DNA of 64,000 nucleotides from Arachis hypogaea (GCF_003086295.3 NC_092038.1:101339837-101403836); one strand, 5' to 3'; shown: positions 44,936-57,028, counted from the stretch's first letter. Translations and numbers: made by a program. Notes: a model not told the origin generated them from the letters alone.

Positions 44936-47089
44936 ATTCTTAGGCCGATTCCTTCGTACTTTTTCTTTTTGTTTCTCAATCTTTCTCTTCATCGCTATTT
45001 TTTCATGCTGAGCTGGTAAGATTGTCATAATATCCTCTTGTTCATCATATAAAACAGCACCCTACTCCACTGCCAATGCCCAAGTATCCTCATTTGCCTT
45101 TATCTGTTCTTGTTTTGTTAGTCTGTCTTCATCTATCCCGTTTCGTCGATCTGCCTCCGTCTCAGACCCTACATCATCCATCAAACTTCTCTCTCTATTG
45201 GCTATACCTTGTATCCCTATACTACCCTTGTGCCGGGTTGCAAAATTTTCTCATTCCCTTTCACTCGTGCCAAGTTCTCCGAACAATTTCCATAAGAGGG
45301 TCGAACCTCTCCTTCACCGTCCATTTCCCTTGGATCTCGCGTCATCCCTGCCGCACTGGGACTGTCTCCGCCACCAGTCGTAACGCCCCCGGATCTCCCT
45401 CACCAACATCCCCACTCACGATTTCGCAGCCTCCCAGAACAACCATGGGTCCATGAACATCATCTCCCCAAGGTCCCTGTTCTAGCGGCCGATCCCCAAG
45501 GCCCCACCTGCATAACTGTAGCAGCCCGAGGCCCATCTTCCATTTCTTTGATAATTGGGTCACTTGGATCCAAACCCAATTTACACCCATCAGAAAAATT
45601 GCACTTAGTTGGGCACTTATAGGAGAATGCCAATGGATTAAAGCCACAATTCCTTATATCCCTATTAAGCACCCCACCTCTACACATTTCAAACTCCTGC
45701 ATTACAGTTCTTTCTGACCCCACCTCCTTATTCAAACCAAATCCCCTATAATCTGCCTTTTCATTACCCTCAGTACAACTAACAAAATCAATTAAGTTAA
45801 TTGCGGTATTCAAATTTAAATAATCAACATTTAAATAATTCAAAAAGACATCCTAAATGACCATTCTATCTTTCTCATCATCGATGACCTTTGCCTCTAA
45901 TTCCATCAGGTCAGCCACCGAATCCCACAACATCACTCCCTTTGTCAGATCACTGCTACAAGAATCAGCATTTCCGATCACAATACAGTCAATTTGTCCC
46001 CCATCGTACTTTTTGCACCACATACCTCAATATCGATCTCCTTCACAAAGACATCAAATCCACAATTACCAACAGTGACGTAAACCCAATCTCTAATGAC
46101 GTCAAAAATACACGTATCAACTTGAACCCGTCCAACCGTAAAAGATGAACCTGCTTCTGTTGCTACGTCACACCTAATCACGTCTCCCCATTGTCTACCT
46201 ATTATTTTAAACATTTCTGATGACTAGACATGTAAAGGCATCCCACAACACTCCAACCAAACTCTCCTAGTCTCACAACATTCAGACTCCTCCCACCTCC
46301 AAACCTTAATGTAGCAGTCTATCCAATCTGAAAGTAAAAGTTTTGTCTGCATGCTTCGCAGTATCGAACATCAATAAAACTTTATAAGCACCTATCTCTT
46401 TGACTTCCACAATCTGAGGCAGATTTCAACGATTGGAGGTCTATGAGTTTCAATGTGCTCCTTACTAAACTCCGCACCAACCAATCCATATTCTCCTCTA
46501 CTATTGGCACTTTAACCCTCTTCGTCATTCCACTCTCATTTTGGTCAATGACTTGTGTGCCCATCTTCGTCCCATCCGCCCTTTGAGTAGTAAACACCTC
46601 TTTCCCATGAATAGATTCTTTAGGCCCTCCCTCATGCTGAACTATTGGCTCCACATGCACCATTCATTCCTTGTCCTGTGGATGCTTTCTAAATTTAGCT
46701 TTCCCTACAGATATAAGCTTACCTCGTAGTCTCATATGATTCATATTTGCAATAGCCTTCAGAGCACCCTCTTTTGTCGTGTACCGTACAAATGCAAACA
46801 GATAAATCATTTCATTTTTATGTTTCTGAGAAAAATAAATGTCGTTAATTCTTCCCGTCCAACAGAACAGGTGAAATAATTTTTTCTTCGATATATTTTT
46901 TGGGAGATTATCCACAAACATAGAAAAAGATTCATTTTCCAATTGATGATACTTCTCTCGATTCCAAATCCTAAAATTCTTTTTACGTGGTTGCCAAACC
47001 CTAATCTTACTTTGTCCAGTGTTTCTTCTCCTCTCAAACTCTCGTTCTCTCATTCTCTTTTTTTTCTCTTTTTTTATAAATGTTATCAT
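44936..47089 (-). pseudogene. LINE ORF1 with RRM domain, broken
   Basis: Met at 47089 or 47053 begins a basic Arg/Glu-rich leader, then an RRM with RNP2 (MFVDNL) and RNP1 (LFAFVRYT). After an in-frame stop at 46664-46666 the same frame continues (DWLVRSLVRSTLKLIDLQSL) to 46382. A frameshift leads to FKIIGRQWGDVIRCDVATEA and VGRVQVDTCIFDVI (46214-45978), another to 45843-45460. The end is a Lys/Arg-rich tail near 45060-44936 (GAVLYDEQEDIMTILPAQHE). Such proteins bind element RNA. At least one stop and two frameshifts make it non-functional. Confidence 0.7.
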
Positions 47090-47802
47090 CTGATATTTTT
47101 TTCTTCACAAATTCAAATATGATAATATAATATCATAATAATTTTATCTGTTATTGATAACAGTGTTGTCCCTTATATCTCTCGAGCATGTTTACTAGTT
47201 ACATATATAATTTAATTATAGTATTACTTTAGAAATTTGTGCTAAGTATACTTAAAAGTAAAAACTTTGATATAAATAAAAGAGTGACTATGATTATGAT
47301 GATTAGCGTACTTATAAAGTTTTGAAAATATTTAACAATATAACTAAAATTAAAGTTATATTTTTTTATTTGATAGTATTTTTTAATTTGAAAAAAATAA
47401 TTAAATAATAAGTATTGTCAAATAATAAAAGATTGTACTATTAATTTTAGGTATATTTTTAAATATTAACAAAATGTTATAACTTCCATATTCATAGATG
47501 TACCTAAGTAAAAAGTTTCTTAATTTGCTTAAAACATAAGCTTGACATATAGAAAAGAAAGAATTTCAAGCCATTTTATCATAGTAATATCGTTATAAAT
47601 TTAATTTTAATGTATTATCACTATAAAATTATTTTATACTTATATTTATTCACGTAATATCATGTCAATTGAACGAATATAATTTGATAAATAATAATCT
47701 TATGCGTAAAAATTAAACTTTATTACTATATTATTTTAAAAAAAAAAGACCCATATTTGAGTTACAGATTAGATCCATTCAAATTAAGTAAAGGTCTAAA
47801 GT
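47090..47802. other. AT-rich intergenic DNA between LINE and MULE-2
   Basis: No gene is supported. The part next to 47089 may include LINE 5' UTR. Composition is strongly AT-rich. Confidence 0.5.
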
Positions 47803-47902
47803 CCATTCCTCTGGATTTTTTATTTTTATAAATAAAATAAATATAATATTTACTAAAATAAATAATTTTTAGAGAAATTACCAAAATAAATTTTTTTGTC
47901 AT

Positions 47903-48005
47903 ATCTCGTTTACAGTGTAAATGAGATGGCATTGCACATATCTCGTTTATACTGTAAACGAGATATAACACGTAAGAGTGACACGTGCATATCTCGTTTA
48001 CATGG
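47903..48005. repeat. Left subterminal palindromes of MULE-2
   Basis: Palindromic units at about 47903-47927 and 47940-47964 (TCTCGTTTATACTGTAAACG type) and a half-unit at about 47991. Counterparts at the right end lie near 49961, 49999 and 50051. They are likely transposase-binding or hairpin-forming sites, by position only. Confidence 0.65.
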
Positions 48006-48036
48006 CCCGTATGCCCCTCAATGCATCTATATACAC

Positions 48037-49796
48037 CTAACTTGGACTGTAAGTAACATTTATGAGATATCGCTTGTCCTCGACTGACTTGAACCAACTC
48101 ATGAAATTCGCAATCATATGTCTGATACAGTAAGCATGGAAGGCCCTAGGGGGATGCCACCCACTATCATCAGCTCCAAGGGCGGCCTTGATGGCTTGAA
48201 ATCTGTTCGATATAACCAGCAAGCCGTCTTGTGGGGTGACGTGGCGCCTCAAATTAGTAAGAAGAACGAGCATGACTTGGTGCTCTCAGACTCAACAATG
48301 GCAAAAGCAATTGGCAGTATGTTGCTGTTTCCGTCTTGTGCCACTGCTATAAGCAACACTCCACCGTACTTGCCATACAGATGCGTGCCGTCTACAGAGA
48401 AAAATGGCTTGCAATGGTTGAAGGCCTCAACACATGACAAAAAAGCCCAAAAAACTTTGTCGAACATGCAGCAGTCGCGCACCATGAGGTGACCTTCATA
48501 ATACGGTTTGACGCATAGGCCACATATAGTGCCTGGAAAACAGCTCTGCAGTGCCTGAAGTAGTTTTGGCACCTTGTTGTACGACTTTTTCCAATCACCG
48601 TAGATCCATGCAATGGCCTTCTGCTTCGCCATACACATCTTTTTGTATGAGGGTTTGAAGTGATAGCTTGCGTGGACCGCACTTTGTAAGACCGGGATAC
48701 TGATAGATGGGTTGGACTGAATCATGGGCAAGATCACTCTGCAGATGAGACTGCTATCTAACTGACGATGGTCTTGAGACATGGTGGGTGCCATGCAGCT
48801 GTGTGGTCCACCAAATCTCCGAACCTCCTAGTCACAACAACAAAATATATTCTTATTACACAATATGTCTAACCACAATAATATATCATACAAAACTACT
48901 CAAATTCACAACTAAACTTGAACTTACCAGTATCCGAGATTCTGACGAAGGGCCACACGGAGGCTCCATTTACACCCACTGTCGGCTTGACGACACTGCA
49001 CATGGTACTTTAACCGGTCACACTCGATCACCCGGAACTCAGCACTCCTGCAAATACTGTAGTTCTTCAAACCTTGAAGCACCGCCTCTCGGCTTCTGAA
49101 CCTGTGTCCAACCCGAAACTCCACACCGCTGTCTAGATTGCAATCCACTCCACAGGTGTCAGAAACTGAAATCCTCTCATGCATGGCGTCCAGATCTAGA
49201 CTGTGATAGTGACTTGGCACAACCGATAGTACTGGAATCGGATGAGGTGGAGGTAGCACATGGCGTGACACAGCCCCTGCAGGTGTCTCCGGCACAAACT
49301 CATCCTCATCGTTGTCATCGGAAGACTCACTGTCTCCACTGTCCGCCACGTAGTCCTCGTCTGACTCCTCCTCACCCTCCTCTGCCTCATTCTCCAGAAT
49401 CGTGATATGAATCGGCGGTGGTGCGAGAGGTCGGTTATCCTGCACATACGTGTCCTGTGCAGAACTCCCACTACCACCGTGACCCACCTCGGCGGATAGC
49501 TCCATTACCTGTTCACTCATGATCCTCCCATGAATGTCGAACATCAGTCGCACATGCTCGTCCCCGTGAAGTCGGAATAGCCGAAACCGGAAGACTCCAT
49601 TTTCTATGGGTGCCAGCAACCTATAGGCCACCCTTCCGATTTTACTCGCTTGTGTTCCCCAAAGCTTGCTCAATATCAAACTCTTCAAATCCGACAATGT
49701 CTCCACACGCTGAGTGCGAAACAATATCGGATCCTGAGACTCAAATATCACTCCGTTATCGCCATTTCTCATACGACAATTCGGACAAAGCTCCAC
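48037..49796 (-). pseudogene. MULE-2 transposase, truncated and broken
   Basis: Exon 1 (49796-48927) has the N-terminal region of Arachis-type MULE transposases (VELCPNCRMRNGDNGVIFES, LMFDIHGRIMSEQVMEL), an acidic linker and the DNA-binding segment (FRVGHRFRSREAVLQGLKNY, VQCRQADSGCKWSLRV). A GTAAGT donor and an acceptor near 48831 define an intron whose junction is off by one base. Exon 2 carries the catalytic-core start (FFSVDGTHLYGKYGG). A frameshift near 48270 leads to LLVISNRFQAIKAALGADD, where the usual second catalytic Asp (ISDR) is Asn. The protein ends soon after RHMIANFMSWF. The rest of the core and the SWIM finger are missing, and no ATG is evident at the 5' end. Confidence 0.8.
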
Positions 49797-49922
49797 AACT
49801 ATGAATGGATTGTTACTGGTTATTCAGCTTTGTTTTCTAGAGAAAGGAGATAGAGAAAGGATATGAAACGTGTGTGAAGAATACCAAAGATTACACATCT
49901 TTTTATAGATGGTGAATAAAGT

Positions 49923-49924
<2 letters not shown>

Positions 49925-49961
<37 letters not shown>
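49925..49961. repeat. (TA)n microsatellite in MULE-2
   Basis: About 37 bp of TA repeats directly beside the first right-end palindrome. Confidence 0.95.
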
Positions 49962-49963
<2 letters not shown>

Positions 49964-50174
49964 TTTACAGCGTAAACGAGATGAGGCTTTCACGTATCTC
50001 GTTTATAGCACTGTAAACGAAATACACACGTCTCAGCCATACTTGTCATATCTCGTTTATACTGTAAACAAGATATGGTAGGATTATTTAAAACGGTAAA
50101 TACTCGTAAAAATATTTATTTTGATAAATATTATATTTATTTTATTTATAAAAATAAAAAATCCCCATTCTTCT

Positions 50175-51132
50175 CGGGAGATTATGAGAAAATAAAAATG
50201 GCGTCCAAAATAGAGTTGAAAATAGAATTTGGGTAAGTAGTTCCAGAAGGATAGTAACGGAAGGTCCCGGAAGTGGCGTCTTTTAGCATTTTAAGGTTGA
50301 TCTGGCACCAGTTGCTGCACGTAATTGCTGTTCAAGGTCCTTTCATGTTTCGTAAGGCTGCCAGCGTTTACATGTTACTTACTGTACATGATTAATTATT
50401 AATTATTATTAGGGGAACAACCTGATTCGTTGTGCTCTTTCTTTTTGTTGCATTTGTCTTTTATTTTGAATCTTCTTTATTTATTTTAGAACGTTGACGG
50501 AATGTGTTTACAACTTTACATTATCACATCAGTCATCAGTCTTGTATTTCCTTTTTCCTTAATCGGTGGATTCGGTGCTAATTTTGGTCTTTTATTCTTT
50601 TTCTTCCCACCTTTTGCCAAGAACGAATTATCTCTCGACATTTCGCTGCTGCAATTATCTGCATACCATAAAATTAAGAATTTTAATAGTTAAAACGACA
50701 ATGTAGAATTTTCCAAAGTTTTTAGCTACGCATAGTAATAAATTCTCCTGTTATGTCAATATTTTATTCAATTCAAATATTTTACTCTACAAGTAAGCAA
50801 CTCTAGCTGAATCAGTGATACAAACCTTATTATTGCCTACTGGACTATAGTAACATACGTAGTTAATTCAATACGGGTACATATAACGCTTGAAATGATA
50901 AATAGTTAAATTACGGTAATACTAACAATCCATACAAATTCAAATAAATGAGAAAAAGAAAAAGAGCTACAGGGATACAAATATATCATTTCGTATATTT
51001 ACATACTTGTTACCATTTCATTGCTGGCGGTCCACTAAGACCTGCGCTGTGACATGTGCACCTCAAGAAATGGGGACACCCCAAGAACAGTGTTGGTGTC
51101 TGCTCTGTGTGTATTCAAAATCCCATCATCAT
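50175..51132. other. Intergenic DNA downstream of the CIP1-like paralog
   Basis: No gene is supported. The part nearest 51132 should include the 3' UTR of the minus-strand gene. No clear repeat was seen. Confidence 0.5.
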
Positions 51133-53473
51133 TTATTTCTTGGTGTTAGTGTTGTTGTTGGCCCCCATCTTGATGACCAAATCTTTGAGATCCCTACAAC
51201 GTTCTCTATGAAACTCAACAACAAAACAAAGTTGCTTTATTGCTTCCCTCTTCTTCTCACCAAGGCTAACCAAATCTTCCTCCTTCTCCTTCAAAGCGTT
51301 CTCCAACCTTGCCACTTTCTTCTCTAACTGGCTCACCGCATTCATCAAGTTAAGTTTCTCCCCAGCTTCTTTACTCACCTTGGCCTCCAACTTCCACACC
51401 TTCTCCCTCAGCAAGAACTCCTGCTCCTCCTTGCTGTCCAGCAGTGCCCTCAGACACTCCGCATTGTTCTTCGTTTCTTCCCATTCACGGTTTCTTTTCT
51501 TAATCCATTCTTTACCGTACTGAACCTCTCCAATCATTTTAAACACGCGGCTCACGACGTGTTTCTTCTGTTCCTCAACGTCCCCAACTATTGAGTCCAA
51601 ACGGTTCATAGTGACCATTTCTAATTCATTTAGAGCTTCAAAAACCAAAGCGTGTTGTTCCCCACCCAAGGGCGCAATATCAAACTTTGGCACCTTCAGC
51701 TCTTCTTCGTAAATTGCGATTTTCTCTTGGAGCGTCTTGTTCTCTTCGTGGTACCTCTGATTGACGATCTTGAAATTGTTTTTGTTCTCGTTGTTCATCT
51801 GTTCGGCCACGTGGATCCTCTGGTGCAGAAGCCGGATGTTGTCTTCCATTTTCCTCCGGAACTCCGTTGCCAGCTCAATCATTTTCCTTTCGGCCGTTTG
51901 GCGGGACAGCTTGTTCTTATTCAACGCAACTTTGGTCTGTTTATGCTCCTCGTTTATTCTCTGAATGGTTGCTGCTTGTTCCTCTATGGTTTTCTCGCGT
52001 TCTACTATTTGGCTCGATAACTTGCTGCTCAAGTTTCCCAAATTTTCTTCATATTCCTTCCGGTTTCGCTCAATTTGCTGCTCCAACTTGCTTCTCTGTG
52101 CATACAGATTGTCCATCTCTAATCTCATAATATTCATTTCTGCCTTTAGGGCCATGGCCTCCATAGAAGCCGCGTCCTTCTGGGTCTCCGGTACCCTCAT
52201 AAGTGCGGTTATCTCTTCGCCACTTTGGTGCATTGCTTTCTTCAGTTCACTGTTTCTGTCCTGCAGAGTCCTGTTTTCTTCCTCCACAAGCTTCATATCA
52301 TAATTCCTGTCTCTTAACTGAGCTTCCAGTGCATTCTTCTGCATGCTTTCTGCTTCCAATTCAAATTCCAAGTCCTTTATTCTTGCCAGGAATTGCTCTT
52401 TGTCGTCCATTAAACTCTGCTTATCCAAACTTGTCTCCGCCAAATCTTGGCTCAGGTTTTCAATCTGAATCAGGTATCGGAGTATCAGCTCCCTGTCATT
52501 TCTGACCTGAGCATCTAATTCTTTGTTCTGTGTGTTTACAGAGTCCAACTCTTCCTGCATGGAATTGAGCTTGTCCATCAAGTCCTTCATTTGAGCTAAT
52601 GCTTTATCTTTGATACCTTCTATTTCCTCTTCCGTTTGATCTTTCTGTGTACGCAGTGTCTTTAACTCCAGATTGAGCTTGTTGACCTGTGTCATCAATG
52701 CTTCAATGTTGGACTTGGCTTGATTCTCATTGATTTTCAGTTTTTCCTCCCAAACAGACACCACACCTTTTTCCTCTTTCAACAACGATTCCAGATCCAA
52801 GACCCGATCATGCAGCCTGGTATTATTTGCGCTTAGCTCTTCGAATTGGAGCGATTGGCTTTCAATTTGATTTTCTAGATTCGTCTTCTGCTGGCTCAGG
52901 CTCTCCATCTCTTTCATCTGTGAATTCAACTGCTCCTCATATTCCTTTGCATCATCATTCTTGAGAACATCATCGAATGAAAACTTGGTATAGTTTTCTA
53001 GTTCCTCTGAGGAGAAGTACTCTGACTCTGAGTCTGTGTTAGAGCCGGTACCCCTTCGGCTTCTTCTGCGAGAAATCGCTCTCATAAACTCTCTGTTCAA
53101 ATAATCACACAATTGAAAGAGTGATTGATACTGGCTGTTTAAGTCCTCAATTAGCCCCACAAGTTCTGCCTCTTTTCTAACAAGCCGTGGATTCCTATTC
53201 TTTTTGCTTTGATCATCGTTCTTGACAAGCTTAAGCAGTTTTGTGATATTGTTCTCAATCTCTGCATGCAATGAGAGAAAGAAAATGATATATTTAAATA
53301 CTTAATAAGTCCAATTAAATTCATGGAGTTCAAAATTAGAAATGTGAACCTGTTTTGGTCTTTCTAAGGTCTTCATCTTTGTCAGGGCTCCCAAAGAACC
53401 TGAATGATTCCCTTGATGAGCGGCTAAGGCTACGACTATGCATTTTTTTGTTTTTCACTTGGGTTGGGACCAT
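51133..53473 (-). CDS. CIP1-like NAB/coiled-coil protein, about 750 aa, complete
   Basis: Coding exons are 53473-53350 and 53261-51133, joined by a GT/AG intron (53349-53262) in phase 1; the lengths sum to a whole number of codons and end in TAA. The first in-frame Met is at 53473 (MVPTQVKNKKM); Met at 53443 (MHSRSLSRSSRESFRFFGS) would give 740 aa and a coding exon of 94 nt, exactly as in CIP1. A NAB-like region (IENNITKLLKLVKND, VGLIEDLNSQYQSLF) is followed by Arg- and Ser/Asp-rich linkers and then unbroken coiled coil. The C-terminal part contains KMIGEVQYGKEWIKKRNREW. Arabidopsis has shorter myosin-heavy-chain-like relatives at loci next to CIP1 (AT5G41780/AT5G41790, from memory), which this resembles. 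A role in cytoskeletal or membrane tethering is inferred. Confidence 0.85.
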
Positions 53474-55399
53474 TCCACAAATATTGCACTTAGAAGGATG
53501 TGTCAATCATGGAAATCTCCATTGTTGTATGCATACATGATGGAACCCTGGAATTGAGAAATCAAGGTAGACATGAGAAACTGATGAATGTGAAAAAGAA
53601 AAAAATTTGAAAAAAATAAAATCTTATTTTTCATTTTTCATTTTTTATTTTCTTCTTCTTTACAAAATTTTAGAAACAGAAAATATGAAATAAAAAATAA
53701 AAACGACTGTTTTTTTTATATGAAAATTATTGTTGTGTTATTTTCGGTTATGAAAAAAGAATGTGTTTTAATTTAATATGGAGATAATCACAAATAGGAT
53801 GGTAGGTTTTGTGTTAGTTTACAAATTGGAGAGAAGAGTAGATTTTGTGTCACTTCACAAATTGAAAGGTAGGTTGTATTTTAAAAATAAAAAAAATTTA
53901 CAAATCAGAGGATTAGATTTGTGATTTCTATATAAAAAAACACACCAAATTTCACACATTATTAAAAACCACTAATATAAACCCAATATCAAAATTAAAA
54001 TCTCCAAATAAACATAAACTTTTTACAATCATGCTAAAATTTTTTATTAAGATTTACCTGTAGTTTACTTTTGTGATAATTGTTGTTATTTCTTTCATGA
54101 TGCAACCAGAAACCATCAACCTGCGTTGATTACAATAGATGGTCCAAACTTAGTAATAGTAATAATCTAATCATTCCATTTTCAGTAATATGCTATGTAC
54201 TTTAACATGTTGAAACATTAAAGGGAAATTAAAGCACAAAAAAGGAATAAAGTGTGGCACGAGCGGCACGTGCACTGAGGACAGTACTCATCATAATGAA
54301 AGATTTTACCATCAGAAACAATAAAAATAATCTAAATCCACTCTGGTACTTCTAATTACTCCACTTGTGCTCCTGGGATTCTTCGATGTTGACAAACATT
54401 TACATCATGGGCTGACCCACAGCACATGAGAATGAATTTAAGAATGGTATTGACTATTGATCATCAAAGAAAATATAGTAATTAAAAATTTTTAGATGAT
54501 AGGTATGTCTGGTGTGGCCATTGAGCATATGTCACTTCCCACTTTGATCAATTTGAAAAATTGAAACCATTCAATGCCATATTTCCTCCTTGAATAAATA
54601 AAAGAAGATAAGCTTATTCAAACGCCTTATCATCTGGTGTTTTCCTGATTTGTTGAACTAACTTGGTGCTGTTTTCATACTGAAAAAGACCCTTACCCTT
54701 GCATCTTTCCTTCAAAGAGTGTACCAATTCTATTGTCTATCATATAAGAATGTTCACAAACTGGAACAGCTATATATTGCTTACTTACATTTCCTAAATA
54801 ATTTTAAGACCTTACGAGGCCACGACCATGCAACAGTGATTGCCACGGACGTACGCTTGTTCCTATTCAATCTGGCCATCACTTTCAGGTTTTTACACAA
54901 AATAATCTACAATGAGATTCAATTCATTCTTCAAACCTTAATTTTTGGAATATTTACATAGGAAAACACAAGCACAAAGGCTTAACCAATCAACTTAATA
55001 TTTAACTTGGGAATATCAATTTTAAGAAAGAAACGCGGTGAAATCAGCTTATAGAGGAGGAAAAAACAAGAAGACAAATTGTCAATGTCGGTAACATCAC
55101 AATCAAAATCTACAGGATGGAAGTACATGTACGTATGTATGCCAATGCAATCCCCAATGGAAACCCTAAAATTCTAAATAATCATGATTCATACCTGAAA
55201 GCTGGAAGCACAAATAATAGTTTTCGATTGAATGGTAATTATCATACAATTATTATATCAATATCATTGGTAATGATCAGCAATTTATGTTGTCACATTT
55301 TTTTTAAAAACATTGATTAATCCAAATCCAAAGAACGAACAATTTTGGTCATTTGAGAAGGATTATGCCTAGCAAATTTGAGCACGCATCCCTCTCCCC

Positions 55400-55448
<49 letters not shown>

Positions 55449-55600
55449 AAGATGAAAAAAGAAACTACGAAGAAAAAACAGTTGTACTACCTGGAATGCA
55501 ACTCGATGTTCAGCAAACCGATTTGATCAGGAAACAATGGTAGGCGAAGGGAAAATAGAAAAGAAAAATGGAGGAAATGAAATGAACATTTTTTGGGATG
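53474..55600 (-). other. 5' UTR and leader intron of the CIP1-like paralog
   Basis: Acceptor TCAATTCCAG places a UTR exon at 53547-53474. It contains two short uORFs of 11 and 10 codons. A donor TTCCAG/GTAGTACAAC at 55491/55490 marks an upstream non-coding exon of about 100 nt. The inferred intron is about 1.94 kb, matching the long leader intron of CIP1. A CACGTG G-box lies inside it at 54267-54272. TATA-like AAAAATATAATT near 55612-55625 would suit a start site close to 55590. These borders are predictions. Confidence 0.55.
55403..55446. repeat. (TA)n microsatellite in the leader intron
   Basis: About 44 bp of TA repeats, 45-90 bp inside the predicted leader-intron donor of the CIP1-like paralog. 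Confidence 0.95.
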
Positions 55601-55885
55601 AAATTTAAAAAAATTATATTTTTTTACAAAGAAAATGAATGATATTATTGTAAAGATGGCAGTCCTTGTCCTTGTGTGTGGGGAGGGTGAGGAGGTAATA
55701 TTGGCACATAGTTGTAATAAAATGCCCTTCGAGGTGTGGCATTATTACAGCTGCGGAACACTTCAATATTATCTCACGACTCACGAGTGATTCCACGATT
55801 CCGGGATCAGATACGAAGAAAAGCGGTATCCGTTACCCAAATATTTCAATTCCTCACACTTTTCTTTTTATTTATTTATTTTTAG

Positions 55886-56103
55886 AGTAAAACTACCATT
55901 TCTACTCATAAAAGATGAAAATACTGACATATCTATTCATAAAAAACAGAAATTACTATTTATACCCATAAAAAATAGTTTTTACAAGCAAAATTATTCA
56001 AACCCTAAAAAATTAAATAAAATTCCTAAATTATCCTTCTCTCCATCACTACCACTATCATCTCCTCCCCTCCCTCCTCTCCTCTCTCTCTCTCTCTCAA
56101 TGT
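55886..56103 (+). repeat. Left TIR of the Pack-MULE
   Basis: Aligns with the reverse complement of 57029-57232 at roughly 85% by eye. It ends in a CT-rich tract and CAATGTTC. Confidence 0.8.
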
Positions 56104-56234
56104 TCTCATCTTTTTTCACCACCACCACTAACCCATCATCTCTTTCTCCTTCTATTTTTTGAGTTCGTCGCCGCCGCCATAATCCGTCAACTCTGCCAAC
56201 TCCTTCATCTTTTTCTTTCTCTCGCTTTCTTTAT

Positions 56235-56555
56235 GTGTTTTGCTTTTTTCTCTATCTTCTGCTTCTTCGAATTCTCAACCCAGAAAAAGGGTTTCACCAT
56301 CATCAACAACAACAGAACCATCTTCAGATTTTTTACCCCCACACTCTCTCTTACCTGCAAAATCTCTTGGAGTTGACTCATAATCCATTTGTCCCTCCTC
56401 CTAGTGTATCTCAAACCCTAACCCTAATTCCCAACTCCAATATTGGAATCGACAATCTCAGGAGATTAGGGTTTTCAGTCGAAACTGCCACTACTACTAC
56501 TACTAATATAAGCAATAACATCAACACTATAGTTGATGCTTTTGTTGTGCAATAG
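56235..56555 (+). pseudogene. Unrecognised captured gene fragment
   Basis: An open frame on + reads like real plant protein rather than random sequence: NPEKGFHHHQQQQ, NLLELTHNPFVPPPSVSQTL, TLIPNSNIGIDNLRRLGFSV, then a Thr/Asn-rich run and a stop. Similar wording continues after the stop (ELKLKFGSFAKEVED). I do not recognise the family. It lies between the Pack-MULE TIRs beside the MYB piece, so it is probably a second captured fragment. Confidence 0.4.
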
Positions 56556-56643
56556 GAGCTGAAGCTAAAGTTCGGGTCTTTTGCTAAGGAGGTTGAAGAT
56601 TGAGTTATAAAAAGGAGTGAGAAGAAAATAAAAAACAGGAAAC

Positions 56644-57021
56644 TCAAAGTGGTGAAGGGCATGGATGAGTTGAGCCACGGCCCGCCACCTCCGTCGTCGC
56701 CATCACCGTCGGCAACGAGTACCTCACCACCACCGTTGACACGGGTACGACAGCGCTGGTGCTGACGGAGCGTTTGAGTGGCTGCGCAAAGTGAGGATCG
56801 TCGATGGGGCCCATGGAGGCGCACTTGTGTTTAAGGGTAGAGTTCCAGTAGTTTTTAATGGTATTGTCGGTTTTGCCAAAAAAGAGTCGGACTATGGTGG
56901 CCCACTTGTTGCCGAACCGAGCGTGAGCTCTGATTATGGTGTCATCCTCTTCAGGGGTGAAGGCCCGATACTCCACGGATAGGGAGAGCTGGTTGTACCA
57001 TCGAAGCCTGCAAGACTTATT
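56644..57021 (-). pseudogene. R2R3-MYB fragment (MYB44/73/77 type) captured by a Pack-MULE
   Basis: On minus, directly inside the right TIR, the sequence reads KSCRLRWYNQLSLSVEYRAF (end of R2), then a full R3 repeat (FTPEEDDTIIRAHARFGNKW, ATIVRLFFGKTDNTIKNYWN, STLKHKC) and the subgroup-22-like MGPIDDPHFAQPLKRSVST. It then drifts into unrelated Thr/Val-rich sequence and stops at 56644. The first R2 half and the C-terminal regulatory region are missing. An in-frame TAG precedes KSC. It may be transcribed from the TIR but could not make a complete MYB protein. Confidence 0.85.
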
Positions 57022-57028
57022 CTAGCGG

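Larger units (their letters stand above)
44660..47089 (-). mobile_element. L1-type LINE fragment with RRM-type ORF1
   Basis: On minus: an ORF1 with an N-terminal RRM, then the opening of ORF2 with an AP-endonuclease start, cut off at about 44665. RRM-bearing ORF1 is known from the plant L1 subclade first described as BNR in beet. The reverse transcriptase half is missing, the opposite of the usual 5' truncation of LINEs, so a later deletion or fusion removed the 3' part. Confidence 0.7.
47813..50164 (-). mobile_element. MULE-2: 2352-bp deletion derivative with TIRs and TSD
   Basis: TIRs begin GGATTTTTTATTTTTATAAA at 47813 and, inverted, at 50164. The first ~60 bp are almost identical and similarity continues inward. 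The target duplication is CCATTCCTCT (47803-47812) versus CCATTCTTCT (50165-50174), 10 bp with one mismatch, typical of MULEs. Each end carries three subterminal palindromes of TCTCGTTTA...TAAACGAGA type. A 3'-truncated transposase lies inside on minus. Confidence 0.9.

Noticed and set aside
45076..45456. 126-aa + strand ORF
   Set aside because: Opposite strand of the decayed LINE ORF1; proline/serine-rich composition from the pyrimidine-rich strand.
54267..54272. CACGTG G-box as light-response element of the CIP1-like paralog
   Set aside because: It falls inside the predicted leader intron and such hexamers are frequent by chance; no support beyond the motif.
56205..56414. 69-aa Lys-rich minus ORF
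   Set aside because: Antisense to the better supported + strand fragment within the Pack-MULE.
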